Assembly: GCA_021816765.1 (NCBI GenBank) | Contig: JAKAXB010000002.1 | Location: forward strand, 183,317-247,316 | Reading direction: 5' to 3' | DNA from: Natronospirales bacterium | GTDB lineage: Bacteria > Pseudomonadota > Gammaproteobacteria > Natronospirales > REEB76 | DNA: 64,000 nucleotides | Shown: positions 27,235 through 36,977 of the stretch, one piece after another | How positions within the stretch are numbered: the stretch's first letter is position 1 | Layout: the number at the start of each line of letters is the position of its first letter | Position numbers and translations under genes: made by a program | The notes under the pieces: model-generated | What the model was told of the DNA's origin: nothing | The model's input: the letters and a program-made list of their open reading frames with translations, nothing else | Database searches by the model: none

Positions 27235-30075
27235 GTGAGCGACTACAAAAACACCCTGAACCTGCCGCGGACCGACTTCCCCATGAAGGCGAATCTGCCG
27301 GCGCGCGAGCCGGAGATGCTGAAACATTGGCAGGAGCAGGATGTCTATCAACTGATCCGCGCGGCGCGTAAGCAAGCACGCGAGCGTGGAGATATTTTCA
27401 TTCTTCAAGACGGGCCACCCTATGCCAACGGCAATATCCACATCGGCCATGCCGTCAACAAGATCCTCAAGGACATGGTGGTCAAATCCCGCAGCCTCGA
27501 TGGGCTGGATGCACCCTACGTGCCCGGCTGGGATTGCCACGGCCTGCCCATTGAGCAGCAGGTGGAGAAGAAGATCGGCAAGGCGGGCCAGAAGGTGGAC
27601 GCGAAAACCTTCCGCGCCGCCTGTCGTGCCTACGCTCAGGAGCAGGTGAACAAGCAGCGGGAGGATTTCAAGCGCCTGGGGGTGCTGGGTGACTGGGATC
27701 ACCCCTATCTCACCATGGACGCCCGCTATGAAGGCGACCAGTTGCGGGCCTTGGCGGAGATCATCCGTCGCGGACACCTATATAAAGGACTGAAGCCTGT
27801 GCACTGGTGCCTGGACTGCGGCTCAGCGCTGGCGGAGGCGGAAGTCGAGTACGAGGACAGGGTCTCGCCGTCTGTCTATGTGATGTTTCCGGCGGAGAAC
27901 GAACAAGAGTTCCTGGCAAGGATGCAGACTGGCAAGTTCCCTGGCGAAGGACCTATCTCTGTGCTTATTTGGACTACGACACCTTGGACGCTACCAGCGA
28001 ATCAAGCTGTAGCACTGCGTCCTGGCTACACGGAATATGTTCTCCTGCAAATTAAAGTAAACGGTGAACCTAAAAGAATTTTAGTTGCGGCTGCATTGGA
28101 AGATGAAGTCGCACGCAAGTGTGATTTTTCTATAGATGGAATTGCAGCACGAGCAAGCGGGGTTGACTTGGCAGGGTTGAAGCTGAAACATCCTTTCTAT
28201 GACCGAACCGTGCCCATCGTGCTGGGCGAGCATGTAACGCTCGATGAGGGCACCGGTGCGGTGCACACGGCGCCCGGTCACGGCCAGGAAGACTTCGTGC
28301 TTGGCATGCAGTACAAGCTGCCCGTGGACAATCCCGTGGACAGTCACGGCGTATTCGTGCCAGGTACGGAATTGTTCGCCGGTGAGCATGTATTCAAGGC
28401 CAATATGCACATCATTGAAGTGCTGCGCGAACGCGGCCGGTTGCTGCATCACGCCCCTTACAAACACAGCTATCCACATTGCTGGCGGCACAAGACGCCG
28501 GTGATTTTCCGCGCCACGCCCCAGTGGTTCATCGGCATGGATCAGAACGATCTGCGCCGGGATGCACTCACTGAAATCAGACGCGTGGCCTGGACGCCGG
28601 GCTGGGGCGAGCAGCGCATCGAAGGCATGGTGGCCAACCGTCCCGACTGGTGTATCTCGCGGCAGCGCACCTGGGGCGTGCCCATCGCGTTGTTCACGGA
28701 CAGGGAAAATGGTGTGCTGCACCCGCGCACCGCAGAATTGCTCGAAGCCATTGCCAAGCGCGTGGACAAGGATGGCATTGACGCCTGGTTCAGAATGGAG
28801 GCTGCAGAACTGCTCGGCGGTGATGCGTCGCGGTACGAGAAGGTGCGGGATATTCTGGATGTATGGTTTGATTCCGGCGTGGTGCATTACTGTGTGGGCG
28901 AAAAGCGTCTCGGTATCGGCGAGCATCAAAAGGCCGATTTATATTTGGAAGGTTCCGATCAGCACCGCGGCTGGTTCCAGTCATCATTGCTCACTTCCGT
29001 CGCCATGCGCGGCAAGGCTCCCTACAAGGGCGTGCTCACCCACGGCTTCACCGTGGACGAGCAGGGCCGCAAGATGTCGAAATCCCTGGGCAACGTGATT
29101 TCGCCCCAGGACGTCATCAAGCATCTCGGCGCCGACGTGCTGCGCCTGTGGGTGGCGGCCACGGATTACAGCGGCGAGTTGTCGGTATCCGGCACCATCC
29201 TCGAGCACATGGCGGAAGCCTATCGCAAGATGCGCAACACCCTGCGTTATTTACTGGCCAACCTCTATGACTTCGACCCGGGCAGGGACGCGCTGCCACC
29301 AGAAAACATGCTGGCACTGGACCGCTGGCTGCTGGCGCGGGCTGCGCGGTTACAAGAGGAAGTGCGCGGGGCTTACACGGATTACCAGTTCCATTTGATC
29401 TACCAGAAGATTTACGGATTCTGCGTAGTGGACCTGTCGAGCTTCTACCTGGACGTGATCAAGGACCGGGAGTACACCATGCAGGCAAACAGCCGCGGGC
29501 GCCGTTCCTGCCAGACCGCCATGTACCATGTCGCGGAGGCCATGGTGCGCTGGCTGGCGCCTATCCTCAGTTTCACCGCCGAGGAAGCCTGGCAATTTCT
29601 TCCCGGGAGGCGGGAAGCCACGGTATTCCTTGCCGAGTGGCATACGCTGCCCACAGTGGCCGATGAGCGCAGAGCCGAATGGGCTACGCTGTCTCAGATG
29701 CGGGATACGGTGCGCAAGGAGCTGGAGAGGCTGCGTGTTGCGGGGAATATCGGTTCCTCGCTGGATGCGGAGGTGGACCTTTATTGTGATGCGCCTTTGT
29801 CAGAAACAATTCACGATACCGTCGGCGACGAGCTGCGCTTTGCACTCATCACGTCTGAAGCACACCTGCATCCCAGTCATGAACGTCCGCAGAGTGCCGT
29901 CGTGTCGGATTGGCTGCCGGGGCTGTGGGTCGCGGTACGGCCGTCAAACCATGCCAAATGCGCGCGCTGCTGGCATCATCGCCGGGACGTGGGTACCCAC
30001 CCGGAACATCCGGAACTCTGCGGCCGTTGCGTCGAGAACGTGACAGGGCAGGGTGAAACCAGGAGATTTGCATGA
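27235..30075 (+). CDS. ileS: Isoleucyl-tRNA synthetase
   Basis: The 946-residue class I synthetase has the HIGH motif in [16 protein letters not shown], the editing-domain [10 protein letters not shown], the KMSKS block in [10 protein letters not shown] and a C-terminal zinc site CARCWHH...CGRCVENV. The GTG start at 27235 has AGGA upstream. Within the CP1 editing domain the DNA from about 27,900 to 28,200 is visibly less GC-rich (23 of 60 bases in 28021-28080) with different codon choice, although the protein stays collinear with the family. It overlaps lspA as ATGA. Confidence 0.97.
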   Translation: MSDYKNTLNLPRTDFPMKANLPAREPEMLKHWQEQDVYQLIRAARKQARERGDIFILQDGPPYANGNIHIGHAVNKILKDMVVKSRSLDGLDAPYVPGWDCHGLPIEQQVEKKIGKAGQKVDAKTFRAACRAYAQEQVNKQREDFKRLGVLGDWDHPYLTMDARYEGDQLRALAEIIRRGHLYKGLKPVHWCLDCGSALAEAEVEYEDRVSPSVYVMFPAENEQEFLARMQTGKFPGEGPISVLIWTTTPWTLPANQAVALRPGYTEYVLLQIKVNGEPKRILVAAALEDEVARKCDFSIDGIAARASGVDLAGLKLKHPFYDRTVPIVLGEHVTLDEGTGAVHTAPGHGQEDFVLGMQYKLPVDNPVDSHGVFVPGTELFAGEHVFKANMHIIEVLRERGRLLHHAPYKHSYPHCWRHKTPVIFRATPQWFIGMDQNDLRRDALTEIRRVAWTPGWGEQRIEGMVANRPDWCISRQRTWGVPIALFTDRENGVLHPRTAELLEAIAKRVDKDGIDAWFRMEAAELLGGDASRYEKVRDILDVWFDSGVVHYCVGEKRLGIGEHQKADLYLEGSDQHRGWFQSSLLTSVAMRGKAPYKGVLTHGFTVDEQGRKMSKSLGNVISPQDVIKHLGADVLRLWVAATDYSGELSVSGTILEHMAEAYRKMRNTLRYLLANLYDFDPGRDALPPENMLALDRWLLARAARLQEEVRGAYTDYQFHLIYQKIYGFCVVDLSSFYLDVIKDREYTMQANSRGRRSCQTAMYHVAEAMVRWLAPILSFTAEEAWQFLPGRREATVFLAEWHTLPTVADERRAEWATLSQMRDTVRKELERLRVAGNIGSSLDAEVDLYCDAPLSETIHDTVGDELRFALITSEAHLHPSHERPQSAVVSDWLPGLWVAVRPSNHAKCARCWHHRRDVGTHPEHPELCGRCVENVTGQGETRRFA

Positions 30076-30599
30076 GTGAGGCCGACGGGAACAATTTGCG
30101 GACCGCGCAGCATGGCGCCTGGCCCTGGTTGTGGTTGTCTGCTGCGGTGATCGTACTGGATCAGTTGAGCAAATACATCGTTGCCGGCCATCTGGCACTG
30201 TACGATTCCATCCGCGTGCTGCCGGTTTTCAATTTGGTGCTGCTGCATAACACCGGCGCCGCCTGGAACTTCCTCGCCGGCGCTTCCGGCTGGCAGCGCT
30301 GGTTTTTCGTGCTGCTGGCGCTGACGGTGAGCATCGCCATCATTATCTGGCTGCGGCGCCTGCCGCGTGCGGGGTTTCGCTGGCGGGCGGCGGCGCTGGC
30401 ATTGGTGCTGGGTGGCGCGTTGGGCAATGTCATTGACCGTGTACGGCTCGGCTATGTGATCGATTTCATCCAGGTGCATTACCAGAACTGGTATTACCCC
30501 GCCTTCAACGTGGCGGATTCCGCCATCACCGTCGGTGCCGCCATGCTCATCCTCGAAGGTCTTTTCATGCGTCACGCTGATCGGCAGGCGGGTACCTGA
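30072..30599 (+). CDS. lspA: Lipoprotein signal peptidase II
   Basis: LspA cleaves signal peptides of prolipoproteins in the inner membrane. Four membrane spans are visible, and the two catalytic aspartates lie in [16 protein letters not shown] and [11 protein letters not shown]. At 175 residues it is standard length. Its ATG overlaps the ileS stop. The window encodes several lipobox proteins that would be its substrates. Confidence 0.96.
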   Translation: MSEADGNNLRTAQHGAWPWLWLSAAVIVLDQLSKYIVAGHLALYDSIRVLPVFNLVLLHNTGAAWNFLAGASGWQRWFFVLLALTVSIAIIIWLRRLPRAGFRWRAAALALVLGGALGNVIDRVRLGYVIDFIQVHYQNWYYPAFNVADSAITVGAAMLILEGLFMRHADRQAGT

Positions 30600-30642
30600 C
30601 TCCAGTGGAGTAAAATGCCGCTACCGCTCCACAGGTTCTTTC

Positions 30643-31593
30643 ATGGATATTCTGCTTGCCAATCCCCGCGGTTTTTGTGCCGGTGTGGACCGTGCCATCG
30701 AGATCGTGGAACGCGCACTCGAAATACATGGCGCACCCATCTATGTGCGCCATGAAGTAGTACATAACCGCCATGTGGTGGAGCGTTTGCGCAGTCTGGG
30801 GGCGGTGTTTGTGGACGAGCTGCATGAGGTGCCGGATGGCGCTATCGTTATCTTCAGTGCCCACGGCGTATCCCGGGCGGTGCGCGCCGAAGCCGAGCAG
30901 CGTGGTTTGCGGGTATTCGACGCCACCTGCCCGCTGGTGACCAAGGTGCATCTGGAAGTCAGCCGCTATGCCCGCGCCGGTTTCGATGTGGTGCTCATCG
31001 GTCACCAGGGTCATCCAGAAGTGGAAGGCACCATGGGTCAATTCGATACCAGTTTCGGCGGCGCCATCCATCTGGTGCAGACGCCGGGCGACGTTGACCA
31101 GCTCAAGGTGCCGGATCCGGCGCGCGTAACCTTCGTTACCCAGACGACCCTGTCGGTGGATGATACCCTGCGCATTATCGAGGCTCTGCGCCGGCGCTTT
31201 CCGGCGATCCAGGCGCCGCGCCAGGACGACATCTGCTATGCCACCCAGAACCGTCAGGACGCGGTGAAGAAGCTTGCGCGCCAGTGCGAGGTGCTGCTGG
31301 TGGTGGGTTCGCGCAACAGCTCCAATTCCAGCCGTCTGCGGGAAATCGCGGAAAGTGAAGGCACCACCGCCTATTTGATTGACGGCGCGGATGACATACG
31401 CCGCGAATGGGTGGACGGGAAACAGCGGGTGGGCGTAACAGCCGGTGCTTCGGCGCCGGAGAGCATCGTTCAGCAGGTGGTGGCAAGGCTCAGGGAGTGG
31501 GGTGGCAGGAGCGTCACCGAATCGCGCGGGATTGCGGAAAACATGGTATTCGCTTTGCCAAGGGAATTACGCGGCAACAATCCCCGTACCTGA
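30643..31593 (+). CDS. ispH: 4-hydroxy-3-methylbut-2-enyl diphosphate reductase
   Basis: IspH performs the last step of the MEP isoprenoid pathway with an iron-sulfur cluster. The three cluster cysteines lie in [23 protein letters not shown] and [10 protein letters not shown]. The ATG at 30643 gives [14 protein letters not shown]; the frame also opens 36 codons earlier, within lspA, which is rejected. The product is 316 residues. ispH is followed at once by a convergent pseudopilin gene, echoing the ispH/minor-pilin neighbourhood of pseudomonads. Confidence 0.96.
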   Translation: MDILLANPRGFCAGVDRAIEIVERALEIHGAPIYVRHEVVHNRHVVERLRSLGAVFVDELHEVPDGAIVIFSAHGVSRAVRAEAEQRGLRVFDATCPLVTKVHLEVSRYARAGFDVVLIGHQGHPEVEGTMGQFDTSFGGAIHLVQTPGDVDQLKVPDPARVTFVTQTTLSVDDTLRIIEALRRRFPAIQAPRQDDICYATQNRQDAVKKLARQCEVLLVVGSRNSSNSSRLREIAESEGTTAYLIDGADDIRREWVDGKQRVGVTAGASAPESIVQQVVARLREWGGRSVTESRGIAENMVFALPRELRGNNPRT

Positions 31594-31596
31594 CTC

Positions 31597-32127
31597 TCAG
31601 GGACAGCGCAGCGTGGTGTCCGCGTTGGGCTTGTCCGATAATCTTACGCGGCCGGTGACGTTCACAATCAGCGTACGGTCATGCTTGCCGTCTTCCGAGC
31701 AGTAAAGGAAGGTGCCGTTGACGCTGCGTAGTCCCATGGGTCGGAACGTAAAGGACACCCGGTTACTGATGACTTGCGCCCTGGATGGGGTCGGCCCGTG
31801 CCGGTGCAATATGGATTCGCCGGTATCCACTTGGCCGGGACTGTCGTGATCGAGATTCTCGAATATCAGCCAGCCGTCATTCCAGTTGCGGAGTGCATGA
31901 TTGCAGCGCCTGCCGTCGGCGCTCTTGCAGAGCGTTACATAACGGTTGCGGCTGACGGCTGTGTGGCGCGCGTAGTTGAGTGCGGCGGAAAGTTCATTGA
32001 CCCGCGCCACGGAGCGGTTGTGGCGGATCATGGCGGTAAAACCGGGCACTGCAGTGGTCGCCAGTACCGAGACCACCGCCAGCGTCACCAGCAGTTCGAG
32101 AACGGTAAAACCCGCGTCCGTGCGCAT
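31597..32127 (-). CDS. GspH/FimT-type prepilin
   Basis: The start ATG at 32127 (GGGAGG upstream) gives a short leader MRTDAG followed by FTVLELLVTLAVVSVLAT. This is a type IV prepilin cleavage site with Glu at position 5 and a hydrophobic N-terminal helix. A GspH/FimT-like globular domain follows, ending with FLYCSEDGKHDRTLIVNVTG and a final cysteine. It is probably a minor pilin of a type IV pilus or related secretion machine, anchored in the inner membrane. It stands alone here, without the usual fimU/pilV/pilW/pilX neighbours. It ends three bases from the ispH stop. Confidence 0.88.
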   Translation of the reverse strand: MRTDAGFTVLELLVTLAVVSVLATTAVPGFTAMIRHNRSVARVNELSAALNYARHTAVSRNRYVTLCKSADGRRCNHALRNWNDGWLIFENLDHDSPGQVDTGESILHRHGPTPSRAQVISNRVSFTFRPMGLRSVNGTFLYCSEDGKHDRTLIVNVTGRVRLSDKPNADTTLRCP

Positions 32128-32354
32128 AGCAGCCTCCCTGGCAAACGTCCTTTTTTGCTGCGACCCGGGTGACTTCCACCCGGCCGCTCGCCGCGGGTAA
32201 TAATTAATGTTTCGGCCCCAGCAGTCAAGAACGGGGCTGAGGCGGTAGCGCAAGGCCGGGGCGGGCAGTGGGATGGCATGACAACGGGGCAGGGTCTAAT
32301 CCCTTGAGCTTGAAGGAGCGCGGCATGCATAGGGGCGGTAGTCCTTGGCCGACG

Positions 32355-32393
32355 TGGACAGTGACTAATTTGTGCGCCTATACTGGACCCAGT
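32355..32393 (+). promoter_or_regulatory. Promoter with overlapping palindromic operator for the Fur-like gene
   Basis: TGGACA (32355-32360), an 18-bp spacer and TATACT (32379-32384) form a promoter. The -10 element is embedded in the palindrome TATACTGG-AC-CCAGTCTA (32379-32396), whose arms match at 7 of 8 positions. That placement suits a repressor, possibly the downstream regulator itself. Confidence 0.55.
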
Positions 32394-32415
32394 CTAAGCT
32401 GATGTAAGAATCCAA

Positions 32416-32850
32416 GTGACTGATTCAACTGCCACAGTGCTCACCGGTGAGACTCTCGCGGCGCATCTCGGGACCCACGGGGTGACGCCCACCTCGCAGC
32501 GGCTGAAAATCGCCGAGGTGCTGTTCCGCAAACCGCAACACCTGTCGGCGGAACAGATTCTGGCCGCCGTCAACCGCCAGCCGCCGCGGGTCTCCAAGGC
32601 CACGGTTTACAACACCCTCAGGCTGTTCTCGGATAAAGGGCTGGTGCGGGAAGTGATCGTGGATCCGGCGCGGGTGTTCTACGATCCCACCACCGGGTCG
32701 CATCATCACTTTTACAATGCCGACACCGGCGAGCTGGTGGATATCGCACCGGAGCAGGTGAGTTTTGCGCAGCTTCCGGAATTGCCGCCGGGCACGCAGC
32801 AGGACGGCATTGAAGTCATCGTGCGGGTGCGGAGCAGCAGTAAAACCTGA
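32416..32850 (+). CDS. Fur-family transcriptional regulator without the CxxC zinc motifs
   Basis: The 144-residue protein has the Fur winged helix (HGVTPTSQRLKIAEVLF, SKATVYNTLRLFSDKGLV) and a C-terminal dimerisation part reading SHHHFYNADTGELVDI. The HHH-FYN-TGEL wording and the lack of cysteines separate it from classical Fur, Zur and PerR, and bring it closer to Irr-like members that respond to heme or peroxide. The signal here is not known. The start is a GTG at 32416, with a weak ribosome site. A palindrome overlaps its -10, suggesting autoregulation. The following locus is tRNA-Thr and its repeats. Confidence 0.85.
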   Translation: MTDSTATVLTGETLAAHLGTHGVTPTSQRLKIAEVLFRKPQHLSAEQILAAVNRQPPRVSKATVYNTLRLFSDKGLVREVIVDPARVFYDPTTGSHHHFYNADTGELVDIAPEQVSFAQLPELPPGTQQDGIEVIVRVRSSSKT

Positions 32851-32907
32851 GATTTACCGTCGCATGTCCGTTCCGATATACTGCGCGCCTTCAAAATCTG
32901 ATCATAA

Positions 32908-33027
32908 GCCGGCGTAGCTCAGTTGGGTGAGCAGCGAAGCGGCGAACGCGCTGACAGGATGTCAGGGCCGGAGCGTCTCGGTGAGGCAGAGTCACGTCAG
33001 GGATGGCTGATAATATTTGTCAAATAA
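32908..33027 (+). repeat. Composite repeat unit 1: tRNA-Thr 5' portion plus hairpins
   Basis: The unit begins with 19 bases identical to the start of the nearby tRNA-Thr (GCCGGCGTAGCTCAGTTGG) and keeps a closable D arm (GCTC/GAGC). It then departs into non-tRNA sequence with a perfect hairpin CTGACA-GGA-TGTCAG and ends in AT-rich DNA. It is exactly 120 bp and is followed directly by a second copy differing at four positions. Confidence 0.9.
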
Positions 33028-33147
33028 GCCGGCGTAGCTCAGTTGGGTGAGCAGCGAAGCGGCGAACGCCCTGACAGGATGTCAGGGCCGGAGCGTCTCG
33101 GTGAGGCAGAGTCTCGCCAGGGATGGCTGATAATACTTGTCAAATAA
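33028..33147 (+). repeat. Composite repeat unit 2, abutting the intact tRNA-Thr
   Basis: This 120-bp unit matches unit 1 at 116 positions. It also carries CTGACA-GGA-TGTCAG, and here the distal segment forms GCC-AGGGAT-GGC. It ends one base before the genuine tRNA-Thr, so three copies of the tRNA 5' sequence stand 120 bp apart in phase. Confidence 0.9.
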
Positions 33148-33223
<76 letters not shown>

Positions 33224-33392
33224 AATCCTATCAACGGCTTACCAGTTCGTTTCACTAGGTAGCGAACGTAAAGATCCCTTTCTCGACCCTGAGAGGAGAG
33301 GTGCAGTCCGCGATCGCTGGCTTACCGAATAGAGCGCCAAGGGCCACATTGAGGTCGCCCTTGGCTTGGACGATGAAGCCGAATTACCGCAC

Positions 33393-35009
33393 CTAGTCCT
33401 GGTAGTCCTCGTTCCCGGGTGTGGGCACCGGTTTCAACTTCGCGATCTGCGCCTGGTTCTCGAACTTCAAGGTGTAGAAGCCGCCATGGCTTGAGGTGAC
33501 CCAGAGATAGAGTTCGCCATGCTGCCACACAAAGCGGCTGTGGGCTTTCGACCATGCAAAGTTGATCGGTGGACTCACGCCTTGGAACGAGTTCAGCAAT
33601 GAGCCCGGATCGATCTCGGTGGGAACCGGTGGGGCCGGGCCGACGAAATATGCGATCTCCCGCGGCTTTTCCGGATTATGGATGTCGAAAACACGAATGC
33701 CCGCCTGATGGCCGGAACAGGCCAGCAACTTCGCGTCCCGGGGATTGTCGAAGGTGCAGTCGTGCACGCTGTAGCCGTAGCCGCCCATGGTGGCCGTGAT
33801 GTCATTTTCGGTGAGCTTGCAATTCTTCGGATTATCCACGCCAATCATCAGCTGGGCCACGAGTTTCGGCTTTTTGAGGTTGCTGATGTCAATGAGCCTC
33901 TCGAGACCGTTCGGTGGAAGGCCTGCCTCACAGGCGGCGATGGCACCCTTGGGATAACTGCAGCCACCGGATCCGCACTCATCGCCGACGCCCAGGTAGG
34001 GCTTTCCGTGGATGAACGCCAAATCGGGCTCGATTCCGATATCGCCGTTCACCCAATATAGCGAGCTGATAACCTTGATGACAGGATGTGGGCGGCGTTT
34101 CTGTACCTGGCTGACATCATAGATGACCAGCCCGTTACCCGACTTGAAGACGCCGGGGCGGACCATGTTGCCGACCACGCCGCAGAACAGCAGCGTGCCG
34201 GGCGGATGGCCATCGACCGTAAACTGATTGAGGGAAATCCGGTGGCATATCTGGCCGGCCCCGGCGCCGCCCGCCTGGCCGTTCGGAAAGTCCCAGTCGA
34301 GTATCTCTTTCGGATGCTTCGGGTCCGTGACGTCGATGGCGTAGAGACGACGCTTCGTGAACGAGGCGAGCCAATACGTCTTGCCGTCGTACGCGAAATT
34401 GCCGGCGTGGGCCACCAAATTCGGGTCCGGCAACTGGACACTGGCCAGCAACCGTGGGTGCGCACAATTGGACAGGTCGTAGAATGAGACGGCGGGTTGC
34501 GGTCCGGCGCCCATCCAGCTCTCAGCGGTACCCAACAGCGCGCGCCGGGGGTTGACCGACCCGTCCTCCCAGTCGTACAGGGCGGCTGGATCATCCAGGT
34601 TGGTGACATACCTGGGCGCGCGCGGGTTCGACACGTCCAGCACCTGGATGCCGGGGTGCAGGAGTGGCGGAACCCCCTTCTGCCCGGCCTCATAGCCCTC
34701 GGTCGTGATGTAGGCGCAATGGCCGTACCACATCAACTGGTGACCGGCACCCTGGCCTTTGTATTCGCCGACGATGGCAAGATTGCAGTTGTACGGCCGG
34801 GTCGAAGCACCACTGGTACGTTCGGCCGACGTGAGCTGACCGTCTACCCCCGTCTCGGTCCGATCTCCCGGTTGGCAAACCGGCGTGGGCACGGGGCCGA
34901 GGAATGGGGTCTGCGCCTTCAGTTTCACAGGGATGGCCGCCGATAGCACCAAGACACCAACAACGAGCGACAGTCCGAAACTTCGGCCCATTCGATGTAC
35001 ATCAAGCAT
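33393..35009 (-). CDS. Exported LVIVD-repeat (beta-propeller-like) protein
   Basis: The ATG at 35009 with GAGG upstream gives a 538-residue protein with a signal peptide (SFGLSLVVGVLVLSAAIPV, then KLKA). Repeated blocks follow, such as GIQVLDVSNPRAPRYVTNL, RRLYAIDVTDPKHPKEI, LERLIDISNLKKPKLVAQL and GIRVFDIHNPEKPREIAYF. These are LVIVD-type repeats, expected to form a beta-propeller in the periplasm or on the surface. Six or more cysteines may form disulfides. Its biochemical role is unknown. It is the only intact gene in the islet bounded by the 45-bp tRNA repeats. The frame opens further upstream to 35159 without a better start. Confidence 0.82.
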   Translation of the reverse strand: MLDVHRMGRSFGLSLVVGVLVLSAAIPVKLKAQTPFLGPVPTPVCQPGDRTETGVDGQLTSAERTSGASTRPYNCNLAIVGEYKGQGAGHQLMWYGHCAYITTEGYEAGQKGVPPLLHPGIQVLDVSNPRAPRYVTNLDDPAALYDWEDGSVNPRRALLGTAESWMGAGPQPAVSFYDLSNCAHPRLLASVQLPDPNLVAHAGNFAYDGKTYWLASFTKRRLYAIDVTDPKHPKEILDWDFPNGQAGGAGAGQICHRISLNQFTVDGHPPGTLLFCGVVGNMVRPGVFKSGNGLVIYDVSQVQKRRPHPVIKVISSLYWVNGDIGIEPDLAFIHGKPYLGVGDECGSGGCSYPKGAIAACEAGLPPNGLERLIDISNLKKPKLVAQLMIGVDNPKNCKLTENDITATMGGYGYSVHDCTFDNPRDAKLLACSGHQAGIRVFDIHNPEKPREIAYFVGPAPPVPTEIDPGSLLNSFQGVSPPINFAWSKAHSRFVWQHGELYLWVTSSHGGFYTLKFENQAQIAKLKPVPTPGNEDYQD

Positions 35010-35193
35010 GGCGAGCCTCGCAGAATCTTTAAGATCTTGTTTGGGCAAGCTCGGGGAGCCGCCCCCATAAAGGTACATTATTGCGCCTTGAATGCTAAAA
35101 AGAAAGAAAAAAATGCCAAGCCACGGGCTTGTGTCCGCGGAATTCCAAGTTGGTCTCATCGCTCAGCGGTTTGCGTAGTCTCCCCCCTCTGAA

Positions 35194-35331
35194 TGAAGTG
35201 GACCCCGAAAACCGGATATAGCGTAAGTGGATTGACGGCTCTACCCTAGACAGCTTGGATATAGAGTCATGAAACGGTCAAGATGGAAATATACGGCACT
35301 GTTCAAGGCGAAGTGGCGCTGGAGGTAACCT
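35194..35331 (+). mobile_element. IS3-family relic: left end and orfA start, frameshifted
   Basis: TGAAGTGGACCCCGAAAACC resembles an IS3-type terminal repeat. Seventy bases on, an ATG (35269) opens KRSRWKYTALFKAK, matching the IS3 OrfA opening KRSRRKYTAAFKAKVALE. One missing G turns the next codons into WRWR and a stop; restoring it gives VALE. No further transposase follows. The rest of 35010-35525 shows no gene I can support. Confidence 0.5.
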
Positions 35332-35525
35332 CTCCTCCGTAGAGGAGTGGTAAGCGCGATGTAGGGGTTCAAGGCACGGTATCGAGGGCGCGACGCTACT
35401 CTAATCTCTGCCACCGCTACGTCATAGTGCGCGTAAACATCTACGCGCAACCGACTTATCTCAAGTGCTTGATTTGATGCATGCCAATGCGCGTAATTGC
35501 GCACGGATGTGCAGTTTGCGGAAAT

Positions 35526-35570
35526 TTCGTAATGCGTGGGTCGGGAGTTCGACTCTCTCCGCCGGCACCA
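35526..35570 (+). repeat. Right copy of 45-bp direct repeat (att-like, tRNA-Thr 3' fragment)
   Basis: This is an exact copy of the tRNA-Thr sequence from anticodon loop to CCA, without the 5' half, so it is not a functional tRNA. Both copies are followed within 16 bases by ATCAACGGCT. It closes a segment of about 2.35 kb with no integrase inside. Confidence 0.85.
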
Positions 35571-35625
35571 TCAAATCAACGGCTCGCGGGTAAGAGTCGG
35601 AATCCAATCTCGTTTGTGCGGTGGA

Positions 35626-36516
35626 TCAATCGCCGAGCCGCACCAGCAGTCCCTTGGCGATATGGCCGTGTATGTAACCGATGCCACGCACGGCGTGCAT
35701 CAGGCTGACGAGCAGCACTATGCCGATGAATATGCACACTGGCGTAAAGAACCATGAGATTACAACAGGTCCGTTGAAATACACCAGCCCACCCCAGATA
35801 TGAGACAACGGTGAAAGAATCAGTGTCAGTGAAACCACCAGCCACGCTACCACCAGTGTGAAATACAGCATGCCGAGCCAGAGTTGCAGCAGCATGTACA
35901 GGAATGTAGACCAAGTACGTGGGTCCACAAGCATGTTTTTGATATGGACAAACAGGGACGTGGAACCACCGGGGTGTGGAGGCCGCCGCGGCATGCGTAC
36001 GCCGAGCAGGGCCTCGACGATGCGGCCTTCCACCAGCGAAAGCATGCGCACGCTACCCAGAAACAGGAGGGCGAAGGGGATACCGATGAGCATCAGCGGT
36101 ATGAGCCCGAAAGACAATGCCGTGCCGGCTACTACCCAGGTGAAATAAAAGATACCGGTGGCCAGCGACAGCAGCAGATAGAAGAGGGAAGTATAGGCGC
36201 GCGGGTCCGCCAGCACGCCGAAGAATCTGCCCGGAACCGAGCTGCGCTTTTTCGGCCGTGGGGTGCGCAAGGCAGTTTGCACCTTGGCCTCGGTGGTGCG
36301 GTAGGCTTCGGCGACTTCATCGGGGGCACCGTAGCTGGTGGCAATGGCGGCCAGTACCTGTTCCTCCGTCCGCTGTGGATGGTCATGCAGTTCGCCGCGC
36401 AGATATTCTTCCGCGTCGTAGAGGGCGTCCTGGATGAGCGCCGGGTCGGCACCGGCCAGTTCCGCGCGCAACCGGTCCAGATATTCCTGAATACTGCGGG
36501 GCACGGAGTCAGTCAT
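35626..36516 (-). CDS. Membrane protein with N-terminal HAAS/DUF1700-like domain and sensor-type TM region
   Basis: The first 80 residues are a helical domain (IQEYLDRLRAELAGADPALI, then DAEEYLRGELHD, YGAPDEVAEAYR) of the HAAS/DUF1700 type. Two related membrane blocks follow; SLFYLLLSLATGIFYFTWVVA and FLYMLLQLWLGMLYFTLVVA are clearly internal repeats. Such proteins are encoded next to PadR regulators and may act as membrane sensors. The gene overlaps the upstream padR-like gene by eight bases, so they form one operon. It ends 55 bp from the right att-like repeat, just outside the islet. Confidence 0.85.
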   Translation of the reverse strand: MTDSVPRSIQEYLDRLRAELAGADPALIQDALYDAEEYLRGELHDHPQRTEEQVLAAIATSYGAPDEVAEAYRTTEAKVQTALRTPRPKKRSSVPGRFFGVLADPRAYTSLFYLLLSLATGIFYFTWVVAGTALSFGLIPLMLIGIPFALLFLGSVRMLSLVEGRIVEALLGVRMPRRPPHPGGSTSLFVHIKNMLVDPRTWSTFLYMLLQLWLGMLYFTLVVAWLVVSLTLILSPLSHIWGGLVYFNGPVVISWFFTPVCIFIGIVLLVSLMHAVRGIGYIHGHIAKGLLVRLGD

Positions 36517-36877
36517 GGCGGCTGTCCTTCATCATGGTGTCTACAAAATTCCGGGTAGTGACCCAGGCGTCTTGCCACTGATCGAGCACGGTGCGTCCGG
36601 CGTCGGTGATGGTGTAATAGCGGCGCGGCGGACCGGAAACCGACGGCTCCACATAGCTGTTCAAGAGACCGGCGGCGGATAGGGAGCGCAACACCGGATA
36701 AAGGGTGCCCTGTTTCATGATGCTGTTTTCCTCATCGTTCTTTTCCAGGTGTTTGGCGATCTGGTAGCCGTATTGCGGCTCCCGCGCCTGCGCCAGGGTG
36801 GCCAGCAGCACCAAGGCCACAATGCCGGCGTTAAGTTCCTTCTGGAATTTGCGCAGATGGCTTTTCCCCTCGCTCAT
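36509..36877 (-). CDS. PadR-family transcriptional regulator
   Basis: The 122-residue protein has the PadR winged helix: ALVLLATLAQAREPQYGYQI, KQGTLYPVLRSLSAAGLL and GPPRRYYTITDAGRTVL. It is a small-ligand or stress-responsive repressor type and binds DNA as a dimer. Its promoter carries a clear inverted repeat over the -10 region. It overlaps the downstream membrane gene by eight bases; the pair is a typical PadR/HAAS operon in which the regulator controls itself and its partner. Confidence 0.92.
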   Translation of the reverse strand: MSEGKSHLRKFQKELNAGIVALVLLATLAQAREPQYGYQIAKHLEKNDEENSIMKQGTLYPVLRSLSAAGLLNSYVEPSVSGPPRRYYTITDAGRTVLDQWQDAWVTTRNFVDTMMKDSRHD

Positions 36878-36905
36878 GCGTGTTTTGATACCAGATATCT
36901 TAATA

Positions 36906-36944
36906 TTAGTAAGTAAAATATATTACTAACTATATAATAGTCAA
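36906..36944 (-). promoter_or_regulatory. Promoter and palindromic operator of the padR operon
   Basis: On the minus strand TTGACT (36944-36939), a 16-bp spacer and TATATT (36922-36917) make the promoter. The arms TTAGTAA (36906-36912) and TTACTAA (36923-36929) form an inverted repeat covering spacer and -10, as expected for a PadR operator. The region is strikingly AT-rich against its neighbours. Confidence 0.65.
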
Positions 36945-36977
36945 GCCCAAGAAGAGGTGTTTTGGGATGACCCAGTG

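Noticed and set aside
32908..33147. Two additional complete tRNA genes
   Set aside because: Only the acceptor 5' strand and D arm are present; there is no anticodon arm, T arm or matching acceptor 3' strand.
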